DNA of 64,000 nt from 2-02-FULL-66-14 sp037443705 (GCA_037443705.1 JBBINV010000005.1:1-64000), one strand, 5' to 3'. Counted from the stretch's first letter, positions 35,825-44,881 are shown. Made by a program: numbers and translations. Notes: generated from the letters alone by a model not told the origin.

Positions 35825-36249
35825 CGGACGTCGAGCTGATCGAAAAGAAGCTCGCGTTCATCGAGACGTGCGTGCGCGAGCTGCGCACGCTCGCCAGGCC
35901 CGCGGCGATCGCGACCGACCTGCGCGAAGAGCGGTTCGCGGCGTATACGCTTCAGATCGCGGTGCAGGCGGCACTCGACGTCGCATCCCATATCGTTTCG
36001 GACGATCGCCTCGGAGAGCCCGACACCAATCGGCAGCTGTTCGATCTGCTGGCTCGCGCCGGCTGGCTGTCTGCGGAGATCACCGACACGATGCACAAGA
36101 TGGCCGGCTTCCGGAATGTCGTGGTGCATGGCTATCAAGCTCTCGACAGGGCGATTCTTGCGGACGTCGTGGCGAACCGGCTCGGCGATCTTCTTGACTT
36201 CGTTGCGGCGATCCGGCGCGGGCTGGCGGAACGAAAAGGCCGCACTTAG
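35821..36249 (+). CDS. hepT: HEPN-domain RNase toxin
   Basis: A 142-residue HEPN-fold protein (HepT/DUF86). The RNase motif RX4HXY is present as RNVVVHGY near residue 97, and this Tyr is the residue modified by MntA in characterised systems. GTG start overlaps the antitoxin stop by four bases. The stop codon overlaps, in the opposite orientation, the stop codon of the VapC-like gene. Confidence 0.9.
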   Translation: MTDVELIEKKLAFIETCVRELRTLARPAAIATDLREERFAAYTLQIAVQAALDVASHIVSDDRLGEPDTNRQLFDLLARAGWLSAEITDTMHKMAGFRNVVVHGYQALDRAILADVVANRLGDLLDFVAAIRRGLAERKGRT

Positions 36250-36701
36250 ACGCGCGGCGCGACCAGGCAAAGACCGACGGCGCGTGCAAGTGGTCGCTGC
36301 CGTCCGTCGAAGGTCAGAAATGACCGAAAGCCGAGCTCGAGGGCGCTCGCCACGTGAAGCACGTCGAGCGAACGGCAACCCACCGAGGCGGTGTACCGAC
36401 GGCTGAGCTCGGCCGCCCGCCGCAACGCGGAGCGCCACAGGAGATCGGCCTGGACGTATCGACCTTCAGACCAGTCCTCGTCGAAGGATTCCAGGGCGTC
36501 GCGCATCGCCTGCGCGCTGATGTCGCCCCGAAAGGCAGCGAGACAAATCCCGTTGGCGATCTCGGCCCGGCCGTGCAGCGTGAGGACGAGAGCGCCACGG
36601 TTCCGGCCGCGCCACGCGTTCATCGCGGCCGACGCCCGCTGGTGGATGTAAAGCGTAAGCAACGCGCTGGGGTCGACGTACGTCGACTCAGCGCTCGCCA
36701 C
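36246..36701 (-). CDS. vapC: PIN-domain toxin (VapC family)
   Basis: A 151-residue PIN-fold ribonuclease. The acidic metal-binding residues are visible: Asp in TYVDPSALL, Glu in GRAEIANGI, Asp in RSLDVLHVASAL and Asp in LTFDGRQ. It overlaps the end of the upstream antitoxin gene by 14 bases, the usual layout for a toxin-antitoxin operon. Typical targets of VapC toxins are tRNA or rRNA; the target here is unknown. Confidence 0.88.
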   Translation of the reverse strand: MASAESTYVDPSALLTLYIHQRASAAMNAWRGRNRGALVLTLHGRAEIANGICLAAFRGDISAQAMRDALESFDEDWSEGRYVQADLLWRSALRRAAELSRRYTASVGCRSLDVLHVASALELGFRSFLTFDGRQRPLARAVGLCLVAPRV

Positions 36702-36942
36702 GATTCTCCTCAGTGAGCGCCTTGGCGGCCAGGGCGTCCAGCGGCACGGGCTGATGGCGCTTCAGGCGCGCAAGGTAGTCCTTGACCCGAGGTTCGCTTG
36801 CGCGCTTGCGGGACGTGTACAGCGTGAGCCGGTAGCGCGGCTCGCCCCGCTCCGTAACCAAAACCTCGCCCTCGCTTTCGACGAGCCTTCTGACTCTAGG
36901 AAAGCGATTGCGCAAGTCACGGACGGTAGCGGTGGACGCCAT
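36688..36942 (-). CDS. Antitoxin, Phd/YefM-like
   Basis: An 84-residue antitoxin beginning MASTATVRDLRNRFPRVRRL, the DNA-binding N-terminal fold of prevent-host-death antitoxins, with EGEVLVTERGEPRYRLTLY as the beta strands. The basic C-terminal half should wrap the PIN toxin. A second in-frame ATG at 36954 (MSHVMAST) would add four residues; neither has a clear ribosome site. It is the first gene of the operon and probably autoregulates it. Confidence 0.8.
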   Translation of the reverse strand: MASTATVRDLRNRFPRVRRLVESEGEVLVTERGEPRYRLTLYTSRKRASEPRVKDYLARLKRHQPVPLDALAAKALTEENRGER

Positions 36943-36974
36943 AACGTGAGACATAAGTGTATCACTCTTTGCCC

Positions 36975-37871
36975 CTAGTGCCTCGACATGGCAAGCCCCG
37001 TGATCGCCCCGACCACCACGAAGGCGCCGAGCACCTGGGTGGCGCTCATCGCCTGCCCGAGCACCGCCCAGGCCATGATCATCACCGCGATCGGCTCGGC
37101 GTTGAGCGCCACCGTGTTGCTCGGCGCGCCCACGCGCGGCAGGACGAGGAAGAACACGATCAGCGCCGAGGAGTAGAGCGCGGACAGAAGCGCGAGCGCG
37201 AGCCACCCGGCCGCGTCGGCCGGCAGTGCGAAGCCGCCCGTGGCGGCTCCCGCCGCGAGCATGACGGCGGCGACCGCCGCCATCGTGTAGAGCGTGCGCG
37301 CGCGGCCGTCGATCTCCTTCAGCCACCGGTTCGTGAGAAGGAGCACCAGCGCGAACGTCACCGCCGCGCCGAGCGCGTAGGCGACACCTGCGCCGATCCC
37401 GGTCCAGCGCCCCGCGATGTGCCGCGCGCCGCCGATCACGTCGAGCACGAGCGCGAGTCCCGCGAGCGCCGCCGGCATCGCCAGCGCCGCGCGCGCGCCG
37501 AGCCGCTCGCCGCCCGTCCAGGCCGAGAGCAGCGTGAACAGCAGCGGAAACAGGTTGAACACGAGCAGCGCGAGCGCCACCGGGATGCGCGCCACCGCCG
37601 AATACAGGCAATAGCTCTGCACCGCGATCAGCGCGCCCACGGCGAAAGCGCGCAGCCGCAGCCGCGGCTCGAGACCGCGCGGCACGCCCTGCAGCGCCAT
37701 CAGCGCGAGCACCAGCGCCGCAGCGACCGCCGAGCGCGTCGCCACCGCGGTGAGCACGTTGGCGCCGTGATCGAAAGCGATCCGGGCGCAGACGTGGTTG
37801 GCGCCGAAGGTGATCGCGATCCCCACGAGCATCGGGATCACCAGCGCGCGCGGCAGCGGGCCCTGCGGCAT
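36975..37871 (-). CDS. DMT-family (EamA) transporter
   Basis: A 298-residue inner-membrane protein with about ten hydrophobic segments in two EamA repeats. It begins MPQGPLPRALVIPMLVGIAI and ends with the usual EPIAVMIMAWAVLGQAMSAT followed by a last helix. Such proteins export metabolites or amino acids; nothing shows the substrate. It is divergent from the thiol dioxygenase gene, 33 bases away. Confidence 0.88.
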   Translation of the reverse strand: MPQGPLPRALVIPMLVGIAITFGANHVCARIAFDHGANVLTAVATRSAVAAALVLALMALQGVPRGLEPRLRLRAFAVGALIAVQSYCLYSAVARIPVALALLVFNLFPLLFTLLSAWTGGERLGARAALAMPAALAGLALVLDVIGGARHIAGRWTGIGAGVAYALGAAVTFALVLLLTNRWLKEIDGRARTLYTMAAVAAVMLAAGAATGGFALPADAAGWLALALLSALYSSALIVFFLVLPRVGAPSNTVALNAEPIAVMIMAWAVLGQAMSATQVLGAFVVVGAITGLAMSRH

Positions 37872-37904
37872 TTGGGCGATAATAAGGGCAACCGCAGTCC
37901 CCCC

Positions 37905-38492
37905 ATGCACGGTCTCGCCCGGTTTCGCACTTTCATTCAGGACATGACGCGCCTCGCGGAGCGCCACGGCGGCGACGAGGCCGCGATGCTCGCGCAGGGC
38001 GAAGCGCTGCTGCGCGAGCTGATCGCGCACGACGACTGGCTGCCCGCGGAGTTCGCGCGGCCCTCTGCGGACTCTTACCGCCAGTACCTGCTCCATTGCG
38101 ATCCGCTCGAGCGCTTCTCGGTGGTGAGCTTCGTCTGGCAGCCGGGGCAGCGCACGCCGATCCACGACCACACCGTCTGGGGCCTCGTCGGCGTCATGCG
38201 TGGCGAGGAACTGTGCCGCGAATACTCGAACGACATCAAGCCGACGGGGGAGCATCTCGTCCTTCCCGGCCAGGTCGACCGCGTCTCGCCCACGATCGGA
38301 GACGTGCACGTCGTATCGAACGCGACGGAAGACCGCACCGCGGTCAGCATCCACGTGTACGGCGCGAATATCGGCGCGGTGCGCCGGCACACGTTCGATC
38401 CGGCGACCGGCGCGCGGCGCGAGTTCGTCTCCGGCTACTCGAACGCCACGATCCCGAACCCGTGGGACCGCTCGCGCGAGCGCTCGCGCTGA
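37905..38492 (+). CDS. Thiol dioxygenase (3-mercaptopropionate/cysteine dioxygenase)
   Basis: A 195-residue cupin that oxidises a thiol to the sulfinate with Fe(II) and O2. The iron ligands are the two His of PGQRTPIHDHTVWG and the His of AVSIHVYG. The Gln in PGQ suggests the bacterial Gln-type, which prefers 3-mercaptopropionate, rather than Arg-type cysteine dioxygenase; this is inference from one position. The end overlaps the next small gene by 31 bases. Confidence 0.87.
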   Translation: MHGLARFRTFIQDMTRLAERHGGDEAAMLAQGEALLRELIAHDDWLPAEFARPSADSYRQYLLHCDPLERFSVVSFVWQPGQRTPIHDHTVWGLVGVMRGEELCREYSNDIKPTGEHLVLPGQVDRVSPTIGDVHVVSNATEDRTAVSIHVYGANIGAVRRHTFDPATGARREFVSGYSNATIPNPWDRSRERSR

Positions 38493-38773
38493 TCCTCGCC
38501 GCGCCATCGGCGGCACTCGCCTGCGACGTGCCCCCGGACGAGGGCAGCATGCCGCTCAGGCGCCTGATCGCGCGCGTCAGGTTCCTGCCGGAGACCGAAA
38601 GCTGGCAGAAGTCGCTCCCGGAGGGCGTGATTGCACAATACGTGCTGCTCGTCGATTCGCCGCGGAAGATCCGCGGCCGCTGCTATTGGCCGGTAGAGAT
38701 TCGAGCCGGCGGCGAGCTCTGGAAGCGCTACCTCGTGGCCGCCGACGGCGGACGCGTCATCGAGCGCCGCTGA
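38462..38773 (+). CDS. Small exported hypothetical protein
   Basis: A 103-residue protein starting at GTG, whose first 23 residues (MGPLARALALILAAPSAALA) look like a signal peptide with cleavage after ALA. The mature part is about 80 residues with two cysteines (ACDVPP and GRCYWPVEIRAG). No family is recognised. It overlaps the dioxygenase gene by 31 bases in another frame, so expression may be coupled. Confidence 0.6.
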   Translation: MGPLARALALILAAPSAALACDVPPDEGSMPLRRLIARVRFLPETESWQKSLPEGVIAQYVLLVDSPRKIRGRCYWPVEIRAGGELWKRYLVAADGGRVIERR

Positions 38774-38780
38774 GAAACGC

Positions 38781-39425
38781 CTATTTCGCGCCGCGCGCGC
38801 GCAGCAGGTCCGCGAGCTCGCGCCGCCTTGCGGCGGACGCAAGCGCAAGCGCCGTCGTGCCGCTCGCGCTCGCGGCATTGACGTCGGCGCCGCGCTCGAG
38901 GAGCTGCTGCGCCACCTCGTAACGGTTGTAGAGAACCGCGGTGTGAAGCGGTGTGGTGCCGTTCTTCGTGCGGCTGTTCACATCGGCGCCGCGCGCAAGC
39001 AGCATCGCGACGATCGCGCGGTTGCCGCGCATCACCGCGTAGTGCAGCACCGACGCCCCCGTTCCCGGATCCTTCGCCTCGATGTCCGCGCCCGAATCGA
39101 TCAGCTTCCGGGCCGCGGCCTCGTCGCCCTTCGCGACCGCCGCGTGCAGGCTCTGCGGTGCCGCCTGCGCGCTCGGGGTAGCCGCCACCGGCTCGGGCGC
39201 GGGTTGCGGCCGCGCGGCCGGCTTCCCGGGCTCCTCTGCCGGTTCCGGCTTTGCAGGTTCCGGCGCGGGCGCTTCCTCGCTGCCGCCAAAGATGCTCCGG
39301 AAGAGCCCCTTCAGGCCTTCGATAATCGCTTCGTGCGGCGGCCGCTCGTCCGCCTGCGCGCGAGCGCCCGGCATGGCCACGATCCATGCGGCAAAGAACG
39401 CCGCGACGACCCCTCGAAACCTCAT
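38781..39425 (-). CDS. Exported ankyrin-repeat protein
   Basis: A 214-residue protein with a signal peptide (MRFRGVVAAFFAAWIVAMPG, cleaved after ARA), a Pro/Ala/Glu-rich linker at about 50-90, and three to four ankyrin repeats (GASVLHYAVMRGNRAIVAML, NGTTPLHTAVLYNRYEVAQQ, SGTTALALASAARRRELADL). It probably mediates protein contacts in the periplasm. It follows the interrupted Vgb-like gene by 24 bases on the same strand. Confidence 0.88.
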   Translation of the reverse strand: MRFRGVVAAFFAAWIVAMPGARAQADERPPHEAIIEGLKGLFRSIFGGSEEAPAPEPAKPEPAEEPGKPAARPQPAPEPVAATPSAQAAPQSLHAAVAKGDEAAARKLIDSGADIEAKDPGTGASVLHYAVMRGNRAIVAMLLARGADVNSRTKNGTTPLHTAVLYNRYEVAQQLLERGADVNAASASGTTALALASAARRRELADLLRARGAK

Positions 39426-39449
39426 GACACCCCCCTGCAGGGTGCAGCG

Positions 39450-40082
39450 CTACTCGATCACCCCGAGCTTGCCATTATGGCTGCCCATGTACCAGACGCG
39501 CCCGTCGGCGTCGACGATCGCCTTGCGGATCCCCGCGCCGCCCGACGGAAGCTTGAACACGCGGAACTTCTCCGTCTTCGGATCGAGCATCGCGACGGTG
39601 TCGGTGTCGATCTCGTTCGCCCACACGCGTCCCGCGCCGTCCACCGTCGCCGCGTAGGGGCCGGCGCGCGAGCCCGCGGGCATCGGGTACTCCTTCACCA
39701 CTTTCATCGCCGCCGGATCGACCCTGGCGAGCCGGCCGTTGCCGTAGTACGTGACCCAGATCGAGCCGTCGCCGCTGCCGGTATAGAAGATCGTGCCGTC
39801 CTTCGCCACCACCGGCCCGTGCGGCCGCGCGCCCTCGGGCAGATCCCACTCCCTGAAGGTCTACGATCGCGTGTCGAAGCGCGCGATGCGGTTGCCGGTC
39901 ATCACCGCGATGTAGATGTTGCCGTCCGGTCCCGGCGCGGGATCGCGCGCAAAGCGCGGGGTGGGTACGCTCCACTCGGTGACGTTGCCGGCGATGTCGC
40001 GGCTTCCCGGCGCAACGCCGTAGTTGGACCCGCCCGCAACCGCGACCGCAGGAAGAAACAGGGTGAGAAAACCGGATCTCAC
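39450..40082 (-). pseudogene. Vgb/SMP-30-like beta-propeller gene with in-frame amber stop
   Basis: A 210-codon frame starting at GTG with a signal peptide (MRSGFLTLFLPAVAVAGG) encodes repeats like those of virginiamycin-B-lyase-type propellers (GPDGNIYIAVMTGNRIARFD, GSIWVTYYGNGRLARVDP, RVWANEIDTDTVAMLDPKTE, RVWYMGSHNGKLGVIE). A TAG at 39861-39863 interrupts it in frame, after RFDTRS and before TFREWDLPEGARPHG. The family usually has Gln or Lys here, so a single C-to-T change of CAG would explain it. Both sides keep coding character, so the lesion is recent, a sequencing error, or read through. The start overlaps the upstream stop (GTGA). Confidence 0.8.
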
Positions 40083-40471
40083 TTGAACGCGTCGTCCACC
40101 GGGATGCGCAGGCCATTGGCCAGCCGGTTGGTCTCGTTTGCCAGGCCCACCACCGCCATCAGCTCCATGAGCATCGCCTCGCTCATGCCCTTCCTGCGCG
40201 CCGCCGCGGTGTGCGAATGGGTGCAGTACTCGCAGCCATTGGTCGCGCTCACCGCGACATAGACCATCTCCTTCACCAGGGGATCGAGCGCGCCCGGCGC
40301 CATCACCTGCTTCACGTTCTCCCAGACGCGGCGCAGCAGCGCCGGGTCGTTGGCGAGCGCCTTCCAGAAGTTGTTCACCCAGTCGACGTTGCGGGTTTTC
40401 ATGATGTCGTCGTACACCGCCCGCACCTCGGGCGGGGCCGCGGCGTACTCGACCAGACTCACCAGCGCCAT
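40079..40471 (-). CDS. Carboxymuconolactone decarboxylase/AhpD-like protein
   Basis: A 130-residue protein of the CMD/AhpD family. The redox CxxC is CEYC followed by THSHTAAARRKGMSE, the pattern of alkylhydroperoxidase-like members. ATG 40471 is chosen because GGAGGA lies eight bases upstream, although the frame is open a little further. It probably acts in peroxide defence or as an accessory to ring-cleavage metabolism. Its stop overlaps the start of the Vgb-like gene. Confidence 0.87.
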   Translation of the reverse strand: MALVSLVEYAAAPPEVRAVYDDIMKTRNVDWVNNFWKALANDPALLRRVWENVKQVMAPGALDPLVKEMVYVAVSATNGCEYCTHSHTAAARRKGMSEAMLMELMAVVGLANETNRLANGLRIPVDDAFK

Positions 40472-40513
40472 GCGAAGTTCCTCCGGCCGCAATGATAGCG
40501 CCGGGTCCGGCGC

Positions 40514-41548
40514 TCAGTGCGCGAGTATCACCTCGGGCACGGCATGCAGCGGCACCACCCGGTCGGCGGCGCCCAGCTTCACCGCCTCCTTGGGCATGCC
40601 GTACACGACACAGGTGGCCTCGTCCTGCGCGCAGGTGTGCGCGCCGGCATCGTGCATCTCCTTCAGCCCTCGCGCGCCGTCATCGCCCATTCCCGTCAGG
40701 ATGATGCCGAGCGCGTTGCGCCCGGCATATCTGGCCACCGAGCGGAACAGCACGTCGACTGAGGGCCGGTGGCGGTTGACGGGCGGGCCGTCGAGCACCT
40801 CGACGAAGTATTGCGCTCCGCTGCGGTTGAGCTGCATTTGGCGGCCGCCGGGCGCAATCAGCGCTCGCCCGGGCACCACGCGGTCTCCGTTCCGGGCCTC
40901 GCGCACCTCGAGCTGGCAGAGCTGGTCCAGCCGTGCGGCGAACGAGGCGGTGAATTTCTCCGGCATGTGCTGCACGATCACGATCCCCGGGCATACGCGC
41001 GGCAGCCTCGAGAGCACCTGCTCAAGGGCCTGCGTACCGCCCGTCGAGGTTCCGATCGCGACGACCCGGTCGGTTGTCTGCGCCAGCGCGGCCGCAGGTC
41101 CGGGGGCAAGGGATGGGAGACGCTTCCCGGAAGATACTCCTCCCAGGTTTGCGCCTGCGGCGCTCTTGACAGCCCGGATCAGCTCTTCTCCGGCCTGAGG
41201 CAGCGCCGCCTTCAGCAGTGCCTTCGGCTTCGTGACGAAGGTCACCGCGCCGGCGGCCAAGGCCTGAAGCGTGGTTTCCGCCCCCTTCTCGGTGAGCGTC
41301 GAGCACACCACCACCGGGGTCGGACGCGCGGCCATGAGCTTGTGCAGGAACGTGATCCCGTCCATGCGCGGCATCTCGATGTCGAGGACGATCACGTCCG
41401 GCCACTCCACGCTCATGCGCTGCATGGCGATGATCGGATCGGCGGCGGTTCCGATCACGCGAATCTGCGGGTCCGCTGCGAGCAGCGCGCCGAGCACCTG
41501 GCGCACCACCGCGGAGTCATCGACGATCAGGATGCGGATCTGCTGCAT
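40514..41548 (-). CDS. cheB: Chemotaxis protein-glutamate methylesterase CheB
   Basis: A 344-residue receiver plus methylesterase that removes methyl groups from receptors. The receiver holds Asp10/11 and phospho-Asp56 (VIVLDIEMPRMDG). The catalytic triad is Ser in GTSTGGTQAL, His in VQHMPEKF and Asp in GMGDDGARG. It is the last gene of the chemosensory cluster, 13 bases after CheD. Confidence 0.95.
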   Translation of the reverse strand: MQQIRILIVDDSAVVRQVLGALLAADPQIRVIGTAADPIIAMQRMSVEWPDVIVLDIEMPRMDGITFLHKLMAARPTPVVVCSTLTEKGAETTLQALAAGAVTFVTKPKALLKAALPQAGEELIRAVKSAAGANLGGVSSGKRLPSLAPGPAAALAQTTDRVVAIGTSTGGTQALEQVLSRLPRVCPGIVIVQHMPEKFTASFAARLDQLCQLEVREARNGDRVVPGRALIAPGGRQMQLNRSGAQYFVEVLDGPPVNRHRPSVDVLFRSVARYAGRNALGIILTGMGDDGARGLKEMHDAGAHTCAQDEATCVVYGMPKEAVKLGAADRVVPLHAVPEVILAH

Positions 41549-41561
41549 GGGGCGGGCGCCG

Positions 41562-42047
41562 CTATCGCGCGCGGACGTGTCGCGCGAACACTTCGCCGGT
41601 GGCGAGGTCGAGAAGGATGTTGCGATACCCGGAGCCTCCTACGCTTTCGGCATGGACATCGATCCCGATCGAGCCGAGCAGTGCTCGCGCCTGGCCCACA
41701 TTGCGCTCGCCGACGCCGCTCTCGATCGCGCCGGCGGCGCCGGCAAACCGGCTCGATCCGCCGAATATCTTGGCTACGTACTCCTTCGGCCGCGTGCCCC
41801 GCCTCAGCATGTGCTGCACAAGGATCTGGAGCGCCTCGTCGGCATAGCGGGCATCCAGCGGGACGCCATCGGCGCGGCTGCGGCCCGGCAGGAGGTAATG
41901 GCACATGCCGCCGACCCGGACCCCGGGATGCCACAGCGTGATCGCGACGCATGTCCCGAGGAGCGTGCGCAGGCGCGTCGGCGCCGCGTCGAACCAGAGC
42001 TCCCCGGGCCGGAGGTAGTGCTCGACGCCGGCGGCGAGCGCGTTCAC
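41562..42047 (-). CDS. cheD: Receptor glutamine deamidase CheD
   Basis: A 161-residue deamidase that converts receptor Gln to Glu. The catalytic Cys33 (LLGTCVAITLWHP) and His50 (GGMCHYLLPGR) are visible, with the conserved KIFGGSSRF and GERNVGQARALL later. GTG start in a GTGA overlap with the cheR stop. Confidence 0.93.
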   Translation of the reverse strand: MNALAAGVEHYLRPGELWFDAAPTRLRTLLGTCVAITLWHPGVRVGGMCHYLLPGRSRADGVPLDARYADEALQILVQHMLRRGTRPKEYVAKIFGGSSRFAGAAGAIESGVGERNVGQARALLGSIGIDVHAESVGGSGYRNILLDLATGEVFARHVRAR

Positions 42048-42856
42048 GGCTTCCGGTAGACCGCGGGTCCGTCGGCCGGGAGGCCGCCGTACACGCCGCT
42101 CAGGCTCTCGGAATGCCCTACGAACAGAAAGCCCCCGCGCCGGATGCGCGATTCCACGCGCTCGATCACCGCACGCTTGGTCGGCACGTCGAAGTAGATC
42201 AGGACGTTTCGCAGGAACACGACGTCGAACTCTCCCAGCGGCGGAAGCGGTTCCATGAGATTCACCTGCCTGAACGACACCCGCTCGCGGAGCGAGCGCT
42301 CGACGAGCAGGGTCCCGCTCTGGCGCCCGACACCCTTCAGGCAATAGCGCGCCAGATAGGCGCGCGGGATGCCATCCGTGCGAGCGAGCGAATAGTGACC
42401 GGCCGCGGCGCGCTCGAGCACGCGGCTGCTGAGGTCGGTCGCGACAACCTCCCACGGCGAGCCGCTGCGGCAGTCGTCCAACACCATAGCGACGCTGTAG
42501 GGCTCCTCTCCGCTCGAGCAGGCGGCGCTCCAGACGCGGAACGGGCGCGCGGCAGAGGCCTCCCGCGCGAGGCGCTCGAGCCGGGCGAAGTGCCTCGGCT
42601 CGCGAAAGAAATACGTCTCGTTGGTGGTCAGCAGGTCGATAGCGGTCGCGAGCTCGCCGTCCCTGCCGCCCGCCTCCAGCAGCCTCACATAGGAGCGGAA
42701 ATCGGGAAGTTGCAGCGCGCGCACCCGCTTGCCGAGCCGCGCGCAGACCAGGGGTTTCTTCTCGGCGCCGAGCCGGATCCCGGCGATGCGCTGGCAGGCC
42801 TCGCGGATCCACGCAAATTCACGATCGCCGATGAGCGTGCCTGCCGCGGCGTCCAT
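42044..42856 (-). CDS. cheR: Chemotaxis methyltransferase CheR
   Basis: A 270-residue S-adenosylmethionine-dependent methyltransferase for receptor glutamates. An N-terminal helical domain with LTTNETYFFREPRHF precedes the SAM site WSAACSSGEEPYSVAM, the VVATDLSSRVLERA strand and FDVVFLRNVLIYF. It lies ten bases after the first receptor gene and overlaps cheD. Confidence 0.95.
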   Translation of the reverse strand: MDAAAGTLIGDREFAWIREACQRIAGIRLGAEKKPLVCARLGKRVRALQLPDFRSYVRLLEAGGRDGELATAIDLLTTNETYFFREPRHFARLERLAREASAARPFRVWSAACSSGEEPYSVAMVLDDCRSGSPWEVVATDLSSRVLERAAAGHYSLARTDGIPRAYLARYCLKGVGRQSGTLLVERSLRERVSFRQVNLMEPLPPLGEFDVVFLRNVLIYFDVPTKRAVIERVESRIRRGGFLFVGHSESLSGVYGGLPADGPAVYRKP

Positions 42857-42865
42857 GATGTCGCC

Positions 42866-44845
42866 TCAGGCCTGCCGGGGCTCGAAGGCAAGGGGTACGG
42901 CAGTCGACGCGGAGGGTTTTTTCACGGACGCCTTTCGCTCCTTCGCCGGTGCGGCGGCGGACCCGTGTGCCTCGAGCTTGAAGAAGCCCATCAGGCGCTG
43001 CAGCTGCTCGGCCTGACCGCTCATCTCCTCGGCGGTCGCCGCCAGTTCCTCCGAGGCCGAGGCGTTCTGCTGCGTGGCCTGGTTGAGCTGCGTCACCGCG
43101 GTGTTGATCTGCTTGACCCCCGAGGACTGCTCCTCCGAGGCCGCCGTGATCTCCTGCACCAGGTCCGAGGTCTTGGCGATCGAGGGCACCATCTCCTCCA
43201 GGAGCTTGCCCGCTTTTTCCGCGAGCTTGACGCTCGAGCCCGCAAGCTCGCCGATCTCCTGCGCCGCCACCTGGCTGCGCTCGGCCAGCTTTCTCACCTC
43301 CGCGGCCACCACCGCGAAGCCCTTGCCGTGCTCGCCCGCCCTCGCCGCCTCGATCGCGGCATTGAGCGCCAGCAGGTTCGTCTGGTAAGCGATGTCGTCC
43401 ACGATCCCGATCCGCTCGGCGATCGACTTCATCGCCGTCACCGTCTCGCGCACCGCCTCGCCCCCCTCTTTCGCCTCCTTGGCCGCCTTTGCGGCCATGC
43501 CGTCGGTCACCTTCGCGTTCTCGGCGTTCTGCGCGATCGAGCTGGTCATCTGCTCCACCGAACTCGAGGTCTCCTCGACGCTGGAGGCCTGCTCGGTCGC
43601 CGCCTGGCTGATCGACTGCGCGGTGGCGCTCACCTCCTCCGAGGCCGAGGCCAGCGCGTCCGCCGAGCCCCTCACCTCCGCAATGATCTGCGTCAGCTGC
43701 TCGTTCATCGTCTTCATCGCCGAAAGCAGCTGACCCGTCTCGTCGCGTCCCGCCGCCTCGATCTGCACGCTCAAATCGCCCTTTGCCAGCCGGCCGGCCG
43801 CTTCGACCGCCTGCCCCAGCGGGCGCGTCACCGAGCGGGTGATCGCCCAGCCGAGGAACGCCGCGAGCAGCGCTACCGCAATCACCCCGCCGATGACCCA
43901 GCGCTGCGCGGCCTGGAAGCGCGCGACGCGTCCCTGCAGCATCGTGTCGAGCGCCTCCATCGCCATCCCGTTCAGCCGGAACTGCGCATCGATCACCTGC
44001 GTGAACGTGGCGAAATAGCGGTCGGGCGCGAAGTCGAGCGTTTCCCGCTCGACGATTTCCTCGGTCGCGAGCTTCATCGCACGGCCGGCCTGCGCGATGC
44101 TCTCCTTCGCGATCCCTCCGAGCCTGTCGCCCAGCCATGCGTCCGAGGCGAGCGATTTCCCGAGCGCGAGGTCCATCTGGGCGAAGTGGTAGCGCGTCCG
44201 GCCCACCAGCGCAGCCATCCCCGCGCGCTCCTCCGACGTGACCGCCTTCGCCGCCAGGAACCCGGTCCCGCGGGCACGCATCTGCCCGAGGGTTTCCGTG
44301 AGCCACGGCATGTGAAAGACCGTCGCCATGATCAGGTGGTATCCGGTGAATTCCGGATCGAGGGACAGCCCATAGTGATCGGCGATCCGGTCAAGCACCA
44401 GGAGCTGGTCGTTCACCAGCTCGGTATGGCGAGCCGTGCTTTCCGCGCTCGAGATAGATCCCCCGGCGACGCGCGCGGCGAGGTCCTTCCATTTTGCCGC
44501 CGCCGCGTCCCACGCACCGAGGAGCGCGGTGTCGGCGATATCGCGGCGGAACAGCGCGCCGGCGTCCTGCAGCGCGGTTTCCACCTCCGCCTGCTTCGCA
44601 GGGCGCTGCGCCTTGAGTGCGCCGTTCCCGCCGAGCGCACCGGCCGCCATGCCGCGGTGCTGCTGTGTGAGTTGCACCACCCTGAGCAGCTTCTGCGACG
44701 GCAGCACGCCGCGCGCCTCGAGCTGCGCTGCGGCGATGCTTTCGTTGGTGCTGCGCACGTAGAGCGCGAGCGGTATGCCGGCCAGCAATGCGCCGAGCAC
44801 CCCCAGGATCGCGAATTTCTGCCAGAGCAGGAGATTGCGGACCAT
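42866..44845 (-). CDS. Methyl-accepting chemotaxis protein 1
   Basis: A 659-residue transmembrane receptor. A first membrane helix near residues 8-28 (KFAILGVLGALLAGIPLALY) is followed by a long, mostly helical periplasmic domain of about 290 residues resembling nitrate- and nitrite-sensing (NIT-like) bundles, a second helix (WVIGGVIAVALLAAFLGWAI), HAMP, and the cytoplasmic signalling hairpin with EAARAGEHGKGFAVVAAEVR. The signalling part is encoded in the 808-bp block shared with receptor 2. The C-terminus (EPRQA) lacks the aromatic pentapeptide tether. AAGGAGG precedes the ATG. Confidence 0.93.
   Translation of the reverse strand: MVRNLLLWQKFAILGVLGALLAGIPLALYVRSTNESIAAAQLEARGVLPSQKLLRVVQLTQQHRGMAAGALGGNGALKAQRPAKQAEVETALQDAGALFRRDIADTALLGAWDAAAAKWKDLAARVAGGSISSAESTARHTELVNDQLLVLDRIADHYGLSLDPEFTGYHLIMATVFHMPWLTETLGQMRARGTGFLAAKAVTSEERAGMAALVGRTRYHFAQMDLALGKSLASDAWLGDRLGGIAKESIAQAGRAMKLATEEIVERETLDFAPDRYFATFTQVIDAQFRLNGMAMEALDTMLQGRVARFQAAQRWVIGGVIAVALLAAFLGWAITRSVTRPLGQAVEAAGRLAKGDLSVQIEAAGRDETGQLLSAMKTMNEQLTQIIAEVRGSADALASASEEVSATAQSISQAATEQASSVEETSSSVEQMTSSIAQNAENAKVTDGMAAKAAKEAKEGGEAVRETVTAMKSIAERIGIVDDIAYQTNLLALNAAIEAARAGEHGKGFAVVAAEVRKLAERSQVAAQEIGELAGSSVKLAEKAGKLLEEMVPSIAKTSDLVQEITAASEEQSSGVKQINTAVTQLNQATQQNASASEELAATAEEMSGQAEQLQRLMGFFKLEAHGSAAAPAKERKASVKKPSASTAVPLAFEPRQA
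42940..43747. repeat. 808-bp duplicated block, copy A (receptor 1)
   Basis: Identical, with no mismatch seen by eye, to 45524-46331 at a constant offset of 2584 bases. It covers the cytoplasmic signalling hairpin of receptor 1. Identity stops sharply at both ends. Confidence 0.95.
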
Positions 44846-44881
44846 CGTACCTCCTTCGGAATGTGAAATCCAGTGCCGCCC

